Origin: Ophioderma brevispina
Lineage: Eukaryota; Echinodermata; Ophiuroidea; Amphilepidida; Ophiodermatidae
Length of the DNA stretch: 64,000 nt
NCBI GenBank assembly: GCA_023653785.1
Contig: JAMKCH010002942.1
Span: forward strand, 1 to 64,000
Direction of reading: 5' to 3'
Shown: in pieces, positions 20,192 through 30,090 of the stretch
Numbering within the stretch: position 1 is the stretch's first letter
How the letters are laid out: the number at the start of each line of letters is the position of its first letter
Translations under genes and position numbers: made by a program
The notes under the pieces: generated by a model
Told to the model about the DNA's origin: nothing
The model's input: only the letters and a program-made list of their open reading frames with translations
The model's database searches: none

Positions 20192-22975
20192 ATGTCTTTC
20201 AAATGTAATGATTGTGATGCAACCTTCAAGAATAACCAGGGACTTCAAAAGCACCACGTGGTACACAGTAGTAAGTCGTTTAAGTGTGACAAATGTGACA
20301 AGGTATTTAAAAGATTTGAGAACCTCTGCAGACACCAAGCTCTCTCACTTTCTTGTAAAGTAGATGTAAACCAAGAGTACAAATGCCACCAATGCAATGC
20401 TGTATACGAGAACGAAGGTGATTTTGAGCAGCACGTCACAGAGCACTCTGAGAAAGTTTTTAAATGTAAAACATGCCAGCAAATTTTCAAAGATTTGGAG
20501 AGTTTGAAGAAACATGATGCTAACAAGTCTCTGTGTGCCAAGTATCTTGCAGCCCAAGATTGCAAAGATGATGAAGTCTACAAATGTAATGATTGCAGGG
20601 AGAGTTTTGATGATATAATTACCCTTGGTGTACACAACTGTCAGGGAATGGAAAACATCCTCAAATGTGGACTTTGCCAGATGAGCTTTGATAATTCAGA
20701 AAGCTTCAAAGAACATGAAACTAAACACTTGAAAGAAAAATCAACCAGCTGTACAGAACTTCAGGAAGTTCGAAAAGAAGATCAACAACTTTTGAGTTCA
20801 GAGAACTTAAAAGATGACAAACTTCCTTTGAAGGAAAGAGGAGAATATAAATGCCACGAGGACACAGAGGTGAACTGGAAAAGTCCATATCTATGCAGTG
20901 TTTGTCAGAAGGCTTTTGATAGCTTAGAAGAATGTTCAATCCATGAAAAAATTCACACACCAGAGAGTTCCAAAGAAAAGGAAGTTCAGTTGTTTACCTG
21001 TGGGTACTGTTGTGAAACATTTCAGTCTAAAATTTCTTTGAAAACCCACATGGATTCACACTTAGAGACAGAAGATGAGGAGGATAGAGATGATTGTAGC
21101 AGCCATGGAGATGCTTACAAGTCTGACAAGTTAGAGAAAGGAAGAAATCAGGGTAATGGAAAGCAAGACAATGCGAATGCCAAGCCACCTCTTGATGCTA
21201 CACCCAAAAAAGGAGCGTCCAAAGCTAAGGCGATTTCTCCCAGTGATTCTGATACAAGTGTAACTAAGACAAGAACAGGACGTAAAGTTGTGACACCAGC
21301 AAGATTTAGGCAGGACGTTGTGATGACAGACTTTACAGAAAGTGAAGAAAGTGACTTTGATGACTTGGATGTAGAAAGTGAGAGTGATGGAGACTTAGAA
21401 AGGCTGAGGCTGGTTGCAGTGATGTCATGCCTGATGAGAGTACTAAAGCATTGTCAAGGTCAAGAAGAAAGGAAAGTTCTGCTTTTAAAACATGAAAGAC
21501 TTTCCACCGAGAAAGAAAAAGATGGCAAAGAAACTTTGTTACATAAAACCAAAAGAGAAAGTACTAAAAGAAGTCATATACAGAATCAAAATGAAGGCAG
21601 GATCACAAAGTCAGATAACGGACAAAGTGCAACCTCAAGACAAAGTGCTAGAAGACGTCTTCAAATCCGGGAAGAAAGTGAACGGGCAGAAACTTCCTTG
21701 GAGAGTAACCAACTTGCAAACAGAAGACAGAGTGGTAGAAGACTTCAAGCAAAGAGCACTGTGGCAGACAGTGAGAATTCTCAGGAGAAAAGCACAGTCC
21801 ATAAGGAGCCATCCACATACAGATGTAAGCTTTGCCCTAGTAAATTTTCTGGTAAGCGATTATTGCGAAGGCATAAACTAGTGCATACTAGGAATGCCAA
21901 TTTTTCATGTGCAGAATGCACAGCAAGTTTTAATCTTAAACGCCATTTAATAGAACACCAGAGGGTGCACTCAGCTGATTTTCTGCACTGCACATATTGT
22001 CCAAAATTCTTCCTATGGTTGGATAGTTTAAAACGCCACGTACGTTTGCAGCATATCGAGGAGGGGAAGAAACTGCCTAGAACTCGCCAGAGCAACGGCC
22101 ACCAGAAATCTGGCAATGCCAAACCTGAGAAGGCAGGTGTTTCAAGTGGAAGAACACCTCAAAAGAAACAGAGAGATGACACAATACAAGTTAAGGTTAA
22201 TTGTAAGGGTAAAAATGTCACTCCTCTTAGTACAGATGCAGCATATTACAAATGTAAGTTTTGCCCAACATCATTTCATACCCAAGTAGCTCTTGAAAAG
22301 CACCAAGGAGTTCATTGTGCAAGAACAGAGAGCTTGAAAGATCGTGAACAAACACACGAACATAAAACAGGATCATTGAAGGAAAATAAGAGCAAGCATC
22401 GAAAAACTTCCACAAGGGGTAGGACTTTGAGAGCATGCAAAAAGGCATTTGTATATGCGAGGGGAGTTTGCTTTCCCTGTCATTACTGTAAAAGGTCATT
22501 TCGCACGGTTGGATCACTTGTCATACACGAGAACCAGCACAAACGTGAAAACAAATTTCACTGTCAGTATTGCCCAAAGATATTAACATCTAAGCGTGAT
22601 GTTATAAAGCATAAACAATCTCACTCAGAGGAAAAACCTCATCAGTGCCAAGAGTGTAAGGAGAGGTTCACAAGCACTCGTAATTTGAAAATTCATGTCT
22701 CTCGCTGTCATAAATGGTTGACATTCCAGTGCCAGTATTGTGCCAAGGTATTTACAAAAAAGGCCAGTGTCAGCAGACATGAACTAATCCACACAAAAGA
22801 AAAACCTTTTCCGTGTCAATACTGCAAGGAGAAATTTACCTACAATCGCTCTTTGAAGATTCATGTTTGTCGCAAGCATAAAGGGATGAGGTTTGTCTGC
22901 TGGAACTGTGCTGTTGGATTCCGAAGTGAAGAAGAACTAACTTATCATAGAAGCCAGCACAAAAGTATTAAGTGA
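20192..22975 (+). CDS. Poly-C2H2 zinc-finger protein (927 codons, intact part)
   Basis: Eighteen C2H2-type modules are visible: residues 3-25, 30-55 (C2HC), 63-85, 90-115 (C2HC), 130-150 (H-C variant), 157-179, 233-255, 268-290, then 543-565, 571-593, 598-621, 686-708, 761-783, 789-811, 817-840, 845-867, 873-896 and 901-923. The last six form a tandem block with TGEKP-like linkers (SEEKP, TKEKP), the arrangement used for sequence-specific DNA binding. Residues 291-542 are a charged, disordered region with an acidic stretch (TESEESDFDDLDVESESDGD) and Arg/Ser-rich basic parts, suiting a nuclear transcription factor. The start is only the first ATG after an in-frame stop. It lies inside a finger linker, so the true protein almost certainly begins upstream. 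No KRAB, SCAN, BTB or ZAD domain is seen. An orthologue cannot be named. Confidence 0.88.
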   Translation: MSFKCNDCDATFKNNQGLQKHHVVHSSKSFKCDKCDKVFKRFENLCRHQALSLSCKVDVNQEYKCHQCNAVYENEGDFEQHVTEHSEKVFKCKTCQQIFKDLESLKKHDANKSLCAKYLAAQDCKDDEVYKCNDCRESFDDIITLGVHNCQGMENILKCGLCQMSFDNSESFKEHETKHLKEKSTSCTELQEVRKEDQQLLSSENLKDDKLPLKERGEYKCHEDTEVNWKSPYLCSVCQKAFDSLEECSIHEKIHTPESSKEKEVQLFTCGYCCETFQSKISLKTHMDSHLETEDEEDRDDCSSHGDAYKSDKLEKGRNQGNGKQDNANAKPPLDATPKKGASKAKAISPSDSDTSVTKTRTGRKVVTPARFRQDVVMTDFTESEESDFDDLDVESESDGDLERLRLVAVMSCLMRVLKHCQGQEERKVLLLKHERLSTEKEKDGKETLLHKTKRESTKRSHIQNQNEGRITKSDNGQSATSRQSARRRLQIREESERAETSLESNQLANRRQSGRRLQAKSTVADSENSQEKSTVHKEPSTYRCKLCPSKFSGKRLLRRHKLVHTRNANFSCAECTASFNLKRHLIEHQRVHSADFLHCTYCPKFFLWLDSLKRHVRLQHIEEGKKLPRTRQSNGHQKSGNAKPEKAGVSSGRTPQKKQRDDTIQVKVNCKGKNVTPLSTDAAYYKCKFCPTSFHTQVALEKHQGVHCARTESLKDREQTHEHKTGSLKENKSKHRKTSTRGRTLRACKKAFVYARGVCFPCHYCKRSFRTVGSLVIHENQHKRENKFHCQYCPKILTSKRDVIKHKQSHSEEKPHQCQECKERFTSTRNLKIHVSRCHKWLTFQCQYCAKVFTKKASVSRHELIHTKEKPFPCQYCKEKFTYNRSLKIHVCRKHKGMRFVCWNCAVGFRSEEELTYHRSQHKSIK

Positions 22976-23650
22976 AAGATGGTAGACATCAGCAGAGCAC
23001 CTTGAGAAAATGAAGGTGCTTGCTGATTAAAGATTTATCCTGGAGCTGGAAACAGTCTATTGGGGATCCATAGGAACAACCAAGTCAGATGAAAAGAAGA
23101 CAAGTAAAAAAAAAATCTTCCATGATGGAGCCAAACCTGGCCGGCCCTCTGGGAACAGTTTTATCACACATGTTTTAATAAGTCAGGATATTGGAAATGT
23201 TGATGTAACTTAACTTTTGTAAAAAATGTACATTCAAAAAATTATATTTTGTATGAGTTAACAGGGCCAAATTTGGATTGAGATGGATAATCTTTAATCA
23301 TATTAAGCAGACAAAGGTCATATGGAAGAGAATACTATTTTATTAAATGAGGAACTACCAGTGCTAACTTATACATATTGCTGTTGTTTTCATGTTTACA
23401 TGTACATAATGTTTACATAGTTTTACCCAACTTATTCCAGCTCTGACCCTTGACATTGACAATGTCATTGAACTAAACTTTCTAGTTGAGGAGGGTATTG
23501 GTGACCAATTCCTCATCTTACATTTGTGTCAGTCAATCAGTGTGGCACATACAGTGAATAGTCGGGGGTAGCTTTGGTTAGAGTACATTTGCTTTAGAAC
23601 AGGATTTCATTGCTTCACAAATAAGCTATCATGATGGTGATTATTACTGA

Positions 23651-23656
23651 AATAAA
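23651..23656 (+). terminator. Candidate poly(A) signal of the zinc-finger gene
   Basis: AATAAA lies 675 bp after the stop codon and is followed by a T-rich stretch with TTTTGTT within 30 bp. It is the first good match downstream on this strand and fits a short 3' untranslated region. Confidence 0.5.
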
Positions 23657-23690
23657 CTTTAATGTTTTAAAATTTTGTTACTGTTTACAG

Positions 23691-24029
23691 TAAAAGGTGG
23701 GTGACCCAATTGACAACCTTGCCCCTCCCCCCCTTTACTCCATCAAAATTGTTGGTATCAGAAGTAAGATCATATTTCTTTCATTACCCTGGCAGTGAAA
23801 TTTAAGTCCCAGCAAGTGTTTATTTTGATGTTATGAATGAAAACATCTCCAAATAGGGTCAGTAACACATGCTATCCTTTTGGACAAATTTAGTACACAT
23901 TTTTGCTTCTATTATCGAAACTGCTGGACTGATTTAGCTCAAAATTTGCTATTTGAAGTTTTTGGGGATATGCTTCCATGAGAGGGTGAAAAGATTGTAT
24001 GAAAAATCAGACCCTGTCACCCACCTTAA
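23691..24029 (+). mobile_element. MITE with TAAAAGGTGGGTGAC ends
   Basis: The ends TAAAAGGTGGGTGACC and GTCACCCACCTTAA are inverted repeats, with a TTAA on the right and GTAA on the left. About 340 bp, with no coding sequence. It lies directly after the poly(A) signal of the zinc-finger gene. Confidence 0.6.
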
Positions 24030-24543
24030 TGCTTAATGTAATCTGTGAATGTGGTCACCTAATTCTGTGCTGACAATGTACAAATATACTAAGTGTGGTT
24101 GGTAGGGTAAAGAAGGAACCTTTATCAGTAGAGTACCAACCTAAAAATGGGCAAATTCTCCCAATAGTGCAGATTTATCTTCTCTCCATATTAAGAAGAT
24201 CACCAAATAGTGTGTTGTGTTTTCTTGTAATGTGTCCTTGCAACTATTGATAGGTCTTCGCAACTGGAAACCAGCAAAAATGAAAAAAGCAGGTCAAAAC
24301 CTCTATACTTCATTTGCCTTCCTCCGTGCAGTGACGTCAGCGCGAGATTTGACAGTCGCACCATACACCGCTCGTGCTGGTTTAAAACGAAGGCGTTTGT
24401 ACACGCGTGCACAAAGACAGCATATCTTGACGCGTGTGTAAAAGCTGCGTCAAAGTTGTGACATCACTGCATGGAGGTAGAGAAATGGACTATAAGTAAC
24501 CGAAGGAAAAAAATCCACCATGGTGATGGAATTCCAGACTTAT

Positions 24544-24617
24544 TTACAACTGCTTGTGTGGCACATTTTCTATGTTGAGATCAACTTGGACATCTTCTGC
24601 GATGGCATGCAGAACAT
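24544..24617 (-). CDS. Candidate terminal exon of an unrecognised minus-strand gene
   Basis: On the minus strand an acceptor (AAATTCCCAACAG) at 24618 opens a frame, with one base from the upstream exon, reading DVLHAIAEDVQVDLNIENVP and then HKQL and a TAA. Composition is typical of a real acidic protein tail. The phase (one base carried over) fits the candidate exon at 25002-25058 exactly, where a G completes the Asp codon. No family is recognised. The antisense readings are less protein-like. Confidence 0.35.
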
Positions 24618-25001
24618 CTGTTGGGAATTTAATTTGTTTTAATACTTTTGCTAAGACATGCAATGCATACATGTTTGTAGTACTTTTTCAGTTATTAACA
24701 AATCAATATTTGCATGGCCATGTGACCTATTCTATTTTTAGGTTGGTACTGTATCAGTTTTTACAAACAATTTGGGAAACTGAAAAGGATCTTACTCTCT
24801 TTAATATATGTCTGTATCTGTCCCTGTGCCTTGCAGTAAAATCAGAAAAATATCTATGTACAGATTACATGAAGGGAATAAGTCATGTATCACCAATATA
24901 GATTTTGAGTTATTAACAAGAGAAGGGTTGAGAATATTCTTCAGATTCAGAGAATGCGTGCACAGATGGTTTTTGTTGTCTTTCTGTCAGATGGAACTAA
25001 C

Positions 25002-25058
25002 CTATATGCTCCCAGTGATATCTGTCCACATGATGGCAAAGTGTAGGAAGATGACGAG
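25002..25058 (-). CDS. Candidate internal exon paired with 24544-24617
   Basis: The acceptor TGCTATTTACAG and donor ATAG/GTTAGT (minus strand) enclose 57 bp reading RHLPTLCHHVDRYHWEHI plus a trailing G that completes the next exon's Asp codon. Other frames across the same DNA are also open for about 40 codons (on the plus strand ending in LYAPSDICPHDGKV), so this could be misread. Upstream exons were not identified. Confidence 0.3.
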   Translation of the reverse strand, partial: LVIFLHFAIMWTDITGSI

Positions 25059-25228
25059 CTGTAAATAGCATAATATGTATCGACAGCTTGTCATAGCTTT
25101 GCTATCGTAATTATTGCTTTATTCGATACATCCAGCTTAAGTAGGATTAAAATCAGTCTTTTCTCAGATCTTCCATCAATAGTCAGTGGATAAGAATATT
25201 GATTTATGATAATAATACATGTATAATA

Positions 25229-25570
25229 TTAAAGGTGCTTGTTCCGATTTTGGTCTATTGTGTTCTACTTGATATAAGAGCCTGACACTTGTACACACTG
25301 ATCATCAAGTACCGTGGGAAACAAACTTGCGGTTTTGATGCTAAACGTGATAATGCATAGTGCAACGCCCTATTCACTACTGTGCTAATATTGATGGTTA
25401 ACCACTAAAACGGTAGTTTTTTATCTGTATCTTGAGAAAGAAATTGATTTGAAAGCTGAAATTTCAGGACAACAATGAGAAAAATACGGCCTTTCATCTG
25501 ATATTAAAATTGATACTACTTCCGGGTAAATCGGGGGGGTCCCAAAGACGATCTGAACAAGCACCTTTAA
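25229..25570 (+). mobile_element. TTAA-flanked MITE, family C, copy C1
   Basis: The ends are TTAAAGGTGCTTGTTCCGAT and its inverse GAACAAGCACCTTTAA, bounded by TTAA. The interior is conserved in four copies in this window (35156, 38257, 61683), with the words AAACTTGCGGTTTTGATG, GGTTAACCACTAAAACGG and GATACTACTTCCGGGTAAAT. No coding sequence. Confidence 0.88.
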
Positions 25571-25682
25571 TAATCTTATATTGGCTTTTATAAGCACCAT
25601 TCCTACAAGATCACAACACTGTTGCACATTATTATTATCATCATGTTGCCGTTAAGAAATTGTCACAATCATTTCACTTCAC

Positions 25683-25900
25683 CAAGGCCGGCAGCTGGCC
25701 AAGCACACAATGCTATCGGCACTTAGATTGTAACTCGAATATTGCTTGGGTTGATACACAAACAAGATAAGTGCTTTGCTCAAGTGCACAATACCTTGCT
25801 GCAGTGGGGCTCGAACCAACAACTTTAGATCATGAGTCGGCTGTTATATTCACTGGACCACACATGCCACCACTAGAAGTCACTAGTTCAAATCCCACTA
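25683..25900 (-). mobile_element. tRNA-derived SINE (minus strand)
   Basis: On the minus strand an A-box region TGTGGTCCAGTGAATATAAC is followed by a B-box TTGGTTCGAGCCCCACTGC and then a tail with TTGTGCACTTGAGCAAAGCA, a layout common in invertebrate tRNA-derived SINEs. The anticodon region is diverged. Confidence 0.7.
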
Positions 25901-25950
25901 CCAACTACTTTTGGATAAGTATATGTAGAAAATAATTCTGAAAGTCCAAG

Positions 25951-25969
25951 ATGTTCGTTCGTTCGTTCG
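25951..25969. repeat. TTCG microsatellite
   Basis: About four and a half copies of TTCG. Confidence 0.9.
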
Positions 25970-26029
25970 TGTCCACAAGTCATTCGTAATGGCTTGTGGT
26001 GGTGTCAGGATTTGTTCAACTGTGTAAGC

Positions 26030-26432
26030 TGATCCGGGGCCGCGTGTAGCTATGATACGGACGCTCCTAACATGGCCCGCGTTTTTTTAAGCTGGGGGCG
26101 GATTGGGAACAGTCGGGGGTTTACACCCTACTCTTATTCGACACTGACTGCGATGTACATGTACAGTTGTGACTCTCTGTACACGGGACCGACGGCTTAA
26201 CGTCCCCTCCGAAGGACGGGATGCTTTCATGATTCATTTGCCCAATTCCAAGTGAACCATGGAGGAGAGCGGTATTCTGTATTTAATCAATAGCTCGTAT
26301 ACAGATTAAATCCAGAATTGAGCACCCGAGTGAATCCCAGCAAGTGACCCCACCGGGATTCGAACCCGGGATTTTTGATTTGGTATATTTGCGCCATAGG
26401 CAAGCACCCTAACCACTAGACCACGCTCTCCA
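26030..26432 (-). mobile_element. tRNA-derived SINE with about 250-bp body (minus strand)
   Basis: The minus-strand head GTGGTCTAGTGGTTAGGGTG and B-box GGGTTCGAATCCCGGT are tRNA-like. The body continues through CTTCGGAGGGGACGTTAAGC and CGTGTACAGAGAGTCAC. The unbroken continuation past the B-box rules out a simple tRNA gene. Confidence 0.8.
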
Positions 26433-26546
26433 AGATGTGAGTGTACATTACATTGAAATCCCATGTTATCGTACAAAAAAAGGGCTGCTATGGCTCTTAC
26501 ACACACAGCTGTTTGACCCCATACAAATTGTCTCTTTTATTTTTAG

Positions 26547-26670
26547 AACAATTTTAAGCAGTGGCGACACAATTTTGACAACTGATATAAGTAGGGACAT
26601 GCAAGAGCTATCATCTCTGCAACATTCAGACAAATCCATTGCGGGAATCTTGCCATATAGGCCTACAAAG
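26547..26670 (+). CDS. Candidate exon of an unrecognised plus-strand gene
   Basis: The acceptor TCTCTTTTATTTTTAG and donor AAAG/GTAATG enclose one base plus 41 codons with no stop. The reading begins TILSSGDTILTTDISRDMQE and ends SIAGILPYRPTK. Both splice sites are good and the composition is protein-like. It ends in phase 0, which matches the next candidate exon at 26898. No domain is recognised. Confidence 0.5.
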
Positions 26671-26897
26671 GTAATGATTTGTATGTTATAGCGCCCTCTA
26701 TAGCCATTTCTCCATTAGAAAGACGTTGGAAAACTAAGATTTTTAGAAAAATCGTATTTTCCCGCCAAGGAAAATTTTTTGTAAAATTACACAGAATGTA
26801 GTGAGTGGACTAAATATTCCAAAATCAGTTGTCAAAAACTGTGTCGCCTGGCGATAATGGTTTGTTTTTATTCTGGTTTGTCATGAGACTACAACAG

Positions 26898-27086
26898 CTG
26901 GTAAAGAGTGGCCAATCACCTCTCGTATTATGCCAAAATGTTGATCATATGTTACTATCAGGAAATGGTCAGCCAGGAGTTATTGATAGCAAGATAAATG
27001 ACACTGCAAAGAGCCGTAACCACTTCTTGAAGAATTTGCCTCTCAATGCAGAAGTCTTTTTGCAATTTGGCCAAGATATATCTTAA
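26898..27086 (+). CDS. Candidate terminal exon following 26547-26670
   Basis: After the acceptor GAGACTACAACAG, 62 codons and a TAA are open in phase 0. The reading starts LVKSGQSPLVLCQNVDHM and ends AEVFLQFGQDIS. Joined to the preceding exon it gives a continuous 103-residue segment. No family is recognised. If more exons of the same gene lie downstream, the TAA would have to be skipped by an alternative donor that I cannot find. Confidence 0.45.
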   Translation: MVKSGQSPLVLCQNVDHMLLSGNGQPGVIDSKINDTAKSRNHFLKNLPLNAEVFLQFGQDIS

Positions 27087-27299
27087 TTCCTTTTGAAAAT
27101 GCTATTTCTGCTGGTCAAGTTTGTGCCAATTTACTCTTGTATCCAGTGTTCATTTTTCATCTCTCCAGGAACTTTGTAGAAGTCTTGCCCCATAACACAG
27201 CATCTGATTATAACTCAAATTTGATGGATTGAAACAAAAAGTAGAAGGATCTAGATGACCCAACAGCTTCAGTGAACAAATCAAAAATGAATAATTCTA

Positions 27300-27500
27300 T
27301 ACTGTATAGAGTGGAACTTTGCGAGGTTTTATTTTCGCGATAGACATTAAAAAAGGCGAAAATAAAAACTCACAAAAATAAATTTTTCAATAGATTTGTA
27401 TTGCATTGTCGGGATCAATACCAGAAATTAAATTCTCGCGCATTTGGCAAACCTGTTAAAATAGCGAAATATCCGTATGCGAAAATTTCACTTATACAGT
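27300..27500. repeat. Imperfect inverted repeat of TTATTTTCGCGA type
   Basis: GAGGTTTTATTTTCGCGATA and, 40-100 bp later, GCGAAAATAAAAACTC and TAGCGAAATATCC form a short foldback. Similar TTTTCGCG words occur near 11690-11850. Probably a MITE remnant. Confidence 0.45.
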
Positions 27501-27942
27501 ATGTGATTATTTCCCTTGATTGTGCCATAGCTGTAAAAGGGCTTACTTACATTTATTACCATGCACACATGCTTTATATGTGTTTTATGCATAACAGAAT
27601 AAAACAGATAATAACGGTTGAAGGGCATAATGAAATTAGCCTTTTAAGAGTATCCTGATCTTCCTATCATAATGTAAGGTACCAACTATGAACACAGCAC
27701 CAGTAATGTAGAATTTGTGTCAAGTAATGTATCATATTGGTAATGCCCGCTTTGGACACGCGTGTGCATCACGCATGTCTTATATTGACCTATATTATTG
27801 TGGTACATATGTATTTTTGTATTTTTAAACAGCCGATGATTGCTTTTCTTTGTGCTATATTAGGACAAAAGAGGATGTGTTAAAGTACATTTATTGCATA
27901 GTTGAATAAGTTAAGGTCATTTGTTATGCCTACACCACCCTC

Positions 27943-28009
27943 GTGATGTCAAAAACATGACTATGCCCTCAGCTTCGCTTTTCGGGAATAGTCATGGTTT
28001 TGACATCAC
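27943..28009. repeat. 67-bp hairpin
   Basis: The arms GTGATGTCAAAAACATGACT and AGTCATGGTTTTGACATCAC pair over more than 20 bp around a short loop. Resembles the other foldbacks at 8620 and 28607. Confidence 0.85.
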
Positions 28010-28117
28010 CTTGGGCCATATAATTTTAACCGTGCCCCTCATAGCAGTCATTATTTGTATCCTAGTTCCCCCAATTAAAAAAATCTGCTATTCCCCCGTC
28101 AAGGAAATAGTTGGTTT

Positions 28118-28324
28118 TTAGGGGAACCTTTGTCCCCTGCATTGGTATCCTTGCATCGCCCGTGCATGAACAGTGATTGATTTGACACGATCAGTGAACC
28201 AACCTTTGAAATTGCCGGATATATCGTCTGCTGATATTTTATGTTTAATGTCATCGCTGCGGCACATTTCCCTGAACTTATCGCTTCCAAATGGAGAATT
28301 GGGTTTCATTTGGTGGTGATAGAA
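28118..28324 (-). CDS. Candidate minus-strand exon, gene unknown
   Basis: After a minus-strand acceptor (AATTAATTGCTCCAG), 68 codons are open before a TAA. The reading begins FYHHQMKPNSPFGSDKFREM and continues CRSDDIKHKISADD and FKGWFTDRVKSITVHARAMQ. The charged and aromatic mix is protein-like. There is a weak donor, CAAAG/GTTCCC, near the end. It could belong to a host gene or be the relic of a transposon protein. Its phase does not clearly match 25002-25058. Confidence 0.35.
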   Translation of the reverse strand, partial: FYHHQMKPNSPFGSDKFREMCRSDDIKHKISADDISGNFKGWFTDRVKSITVHARAMQGYQCRGQRFP

Positions 28325-28606
28325 CTGGAGCAATTAATTGATGTCGGAAGTAAGTGCTAATACCGTAAAACAAAGTCAAGAGTAGTCGTTTTTGAGAAAT
28401 TTGTGGGGATAAAAGAGTGCGATTGAGCCTTGAGGTAGTGGCAGCTGATTAGTGACATGGTTAATTTGGCAAGTTTTTGTTTATAAAAGATTATCAAATT
28501 AAAAATATTTTTATATGTCATATAAAACAAGTATTGACTGCTCAATATTTGTGAAATAGTGCAAAATATCTCTCCTCGGTGACTTGAGACCGTGGGGGCA
28601 GGCATA

Positions 28607-28636
28607 ACTATTTTCCCTCGGTCTTGGGAAAATAGT
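28607..28636. repeat. Perfect 11-bp hairpin
   Basis: ACTATTTTCCC and GGGAAAATAGT face each other around an 8-bp loop. GCAGTCAATATTTG words on both sides suggest it is the centre of a larger foldback. Confidence 0.7.
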
Positions 28637-28739
28637 AGGCAGTCAATATTTGTATACCATTTCCCTCATGAGCAGTCAATATTTATAAAAAAATTAACTC
28701 ATATTTATGATCAAGAATGGGTTGAAATACCTTGCCTAA

Positions 28740-29098
28740 TTAAAGGTGCAACAAAAGATTTCAAGTCGTCCAGATTTTCTGTGATATGTAGTGATTTCAT
28801 AGAGATTAGACATGCAATAGATTCTCTACCTTTTATTTGGCTACTGAATAACTTAAAATGAAAACAAAAGGTGATTTGTATATGCTTATACTTCAATAGA
28901 AAACATTGGCTGAATTTCGTATTTGCTCCTATACGAAATTAGAAATTTCAAAATTTTGGTACCAAAGAAACCGTTCTCAGCTTAATCCTTTCAGATGGCG
29001 ATATTTTAGATAGAAAGCTTTATTTCAGTGCAAAAATCAGAATTTTCATAATTTTTTTTAGGGACCCTGTCATATGAAATCTCTTGTTGCACCTTTAA
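28740..29098 (+). mobile_element. TTAA-flanked MITE, family D, copy D1
   Basis: The ends are TTAAAGGTGCAACAAAAGAT and ATCTCTTGTTGCACCTTTAA, a nearly perfect terminal inverted repeat with TTAA at both boundaries. 359 bp and non-coding. Related copies lie at 9650-10014 and 10118-10290. Confidence 0.88.
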
Positions 29099-29140
29099 TA
29101 GTGTAATTGCTGGGCTTCTTGGCTGGGAAAAAATTGGTAG

Positions 29141-29290
29141 AAAGCTATTATTGCACTAGATGAGCAGAATGTATCAGAACAACATCCAAACTCTGCTAAA
29201 ATCTTCTTTCTGGGAAATGTTTCATGGGTGTTTGAAAGTCCTGGTGGCACAGTACACTCTGTACATGCCATTTCCAGTGCATAACAACAG
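29141..29290 (+). CDS. Candidate plus-strand exon, gene unknown
   Basis: After an AG (GAAAAAATTGGTAG) the frame reads KAIIALDEQNVSEQHPNSAK and IFFLGNVSWVFESPGGTVHS over 47 codons, then meets a TAA only two codons before a donor CAG/GTTAGG. The antisense frame is also open but cysteine-rich and less natural. A single missing base near the end would remove the stop. It lies 42 bp after MITE D1. No family is recognised. Confidence 0.4.
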
Positions 29291-29777
29291 GTTAGGTCTT
29301 CCGAACTACACCAATTATTATAGTCAGGGACCAAATAAGGCGACAAATTGCGCTTCTGACGTAATTTGATGGTGCAGAACAAATGTTGGCTGTGAATAAT
29401 AATCTGTGAACAGATAAGCTTATTAAAACAGAAAGCTTACTTACATGAGTTATTGTGTCTGTGAGTTGAAAACCTGACTCAATTAGAGCATTTTTTGACA
29501 TTTTAAAATCATATTTTGTTCAAACATGCCCCGCCCATACTACACATTCAAACCAATCACAGTCCGGACTACGCTGATTGACAAACCTTGCGCAATTGAT
29601 CGCCTAATTCTTTCTCTATAAGGTGTACTATGATGGATCTCCTCTGCAGCACCTACCCTTATAGTTGTTCCCAAGGTGCCCTTTTTGACCAGAATAAATG
29701 CAGCTAATAGACTGTTTCACCTCATTATGGCTGTAGAGAGGATGCACAAGCACGAAGTGTGCACTAAAGTGCAGGTG

Positions 29778-29980
29778 TAAAGGTCCGTTCATACCTCGCT
29801 GCACTGTGCAGTGCAGTGGCGATATATCAATCACTTGCTGCAGCAACTCAACGTAACCTGCTGCAGCTGCAGTTCGGTTGCAGTACCGCAAGTATACTGG
29901 ACAGAGATTGTAATTCGAGCACTGCAACTTACTGCAACTTACCGCAACGCACGTTGCAGTTTAGTATGAACGAACCTTAA
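29778..29980. mobile_element. CTGCAG-rich MITE
   Basis: The ends TAAAGGTCCGTTCATACCTC and GTATGAACGAACCTTAA are inverted repeats, with TTAA on the right and GTAA on the left. The interior is packed with TGCAG and CTGCA words. Confidence 0.7.
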
Positions 29981-30090
29981 CTGCAAGCGTGAACGAAGAC
30001 TGCAATGCAAAATGCACACTTGACTGCTGTGTGTAAGTCTTAATTCCACAATTTCCCAGTGCCACGAGGAGGTGAAACAGAGTACACCAA

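Noticed and set aside
21400..21500. Possible compensated frameshift inside the zinc-finger ORF linker
   Set aside because: An alternative frame there is also open (AEAGCSDVMPDESTKAL), but the region is low complexity and the main frame has no stop, so the evidence is insufficient.
24332..24339. CRE octamer TGACGTCA in a CpG-containing stretch as a promoter
   Set aside because: The same octamer occurs near 3521, 5142, 34394 and 48520, at least once inside a MITE. Without a readable first exon it does not support a promoter.
24946..25053. Plus-strand reading ending VFLSDGTNLYAPSDICPHDGKV as an exon
   Set aside because: Bounded by stops with no good donor. The minus-strand pair 25002-25058 / 24544-24617 has matching phase and was preferred, though only weakly.
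27072..27095. U12-type AT-AC donor at the end of 26898-27086
   Set aside because: The sequence ATATATCTT deviates from the consensus ATATCCTT and no matching AC acceptor was identified.
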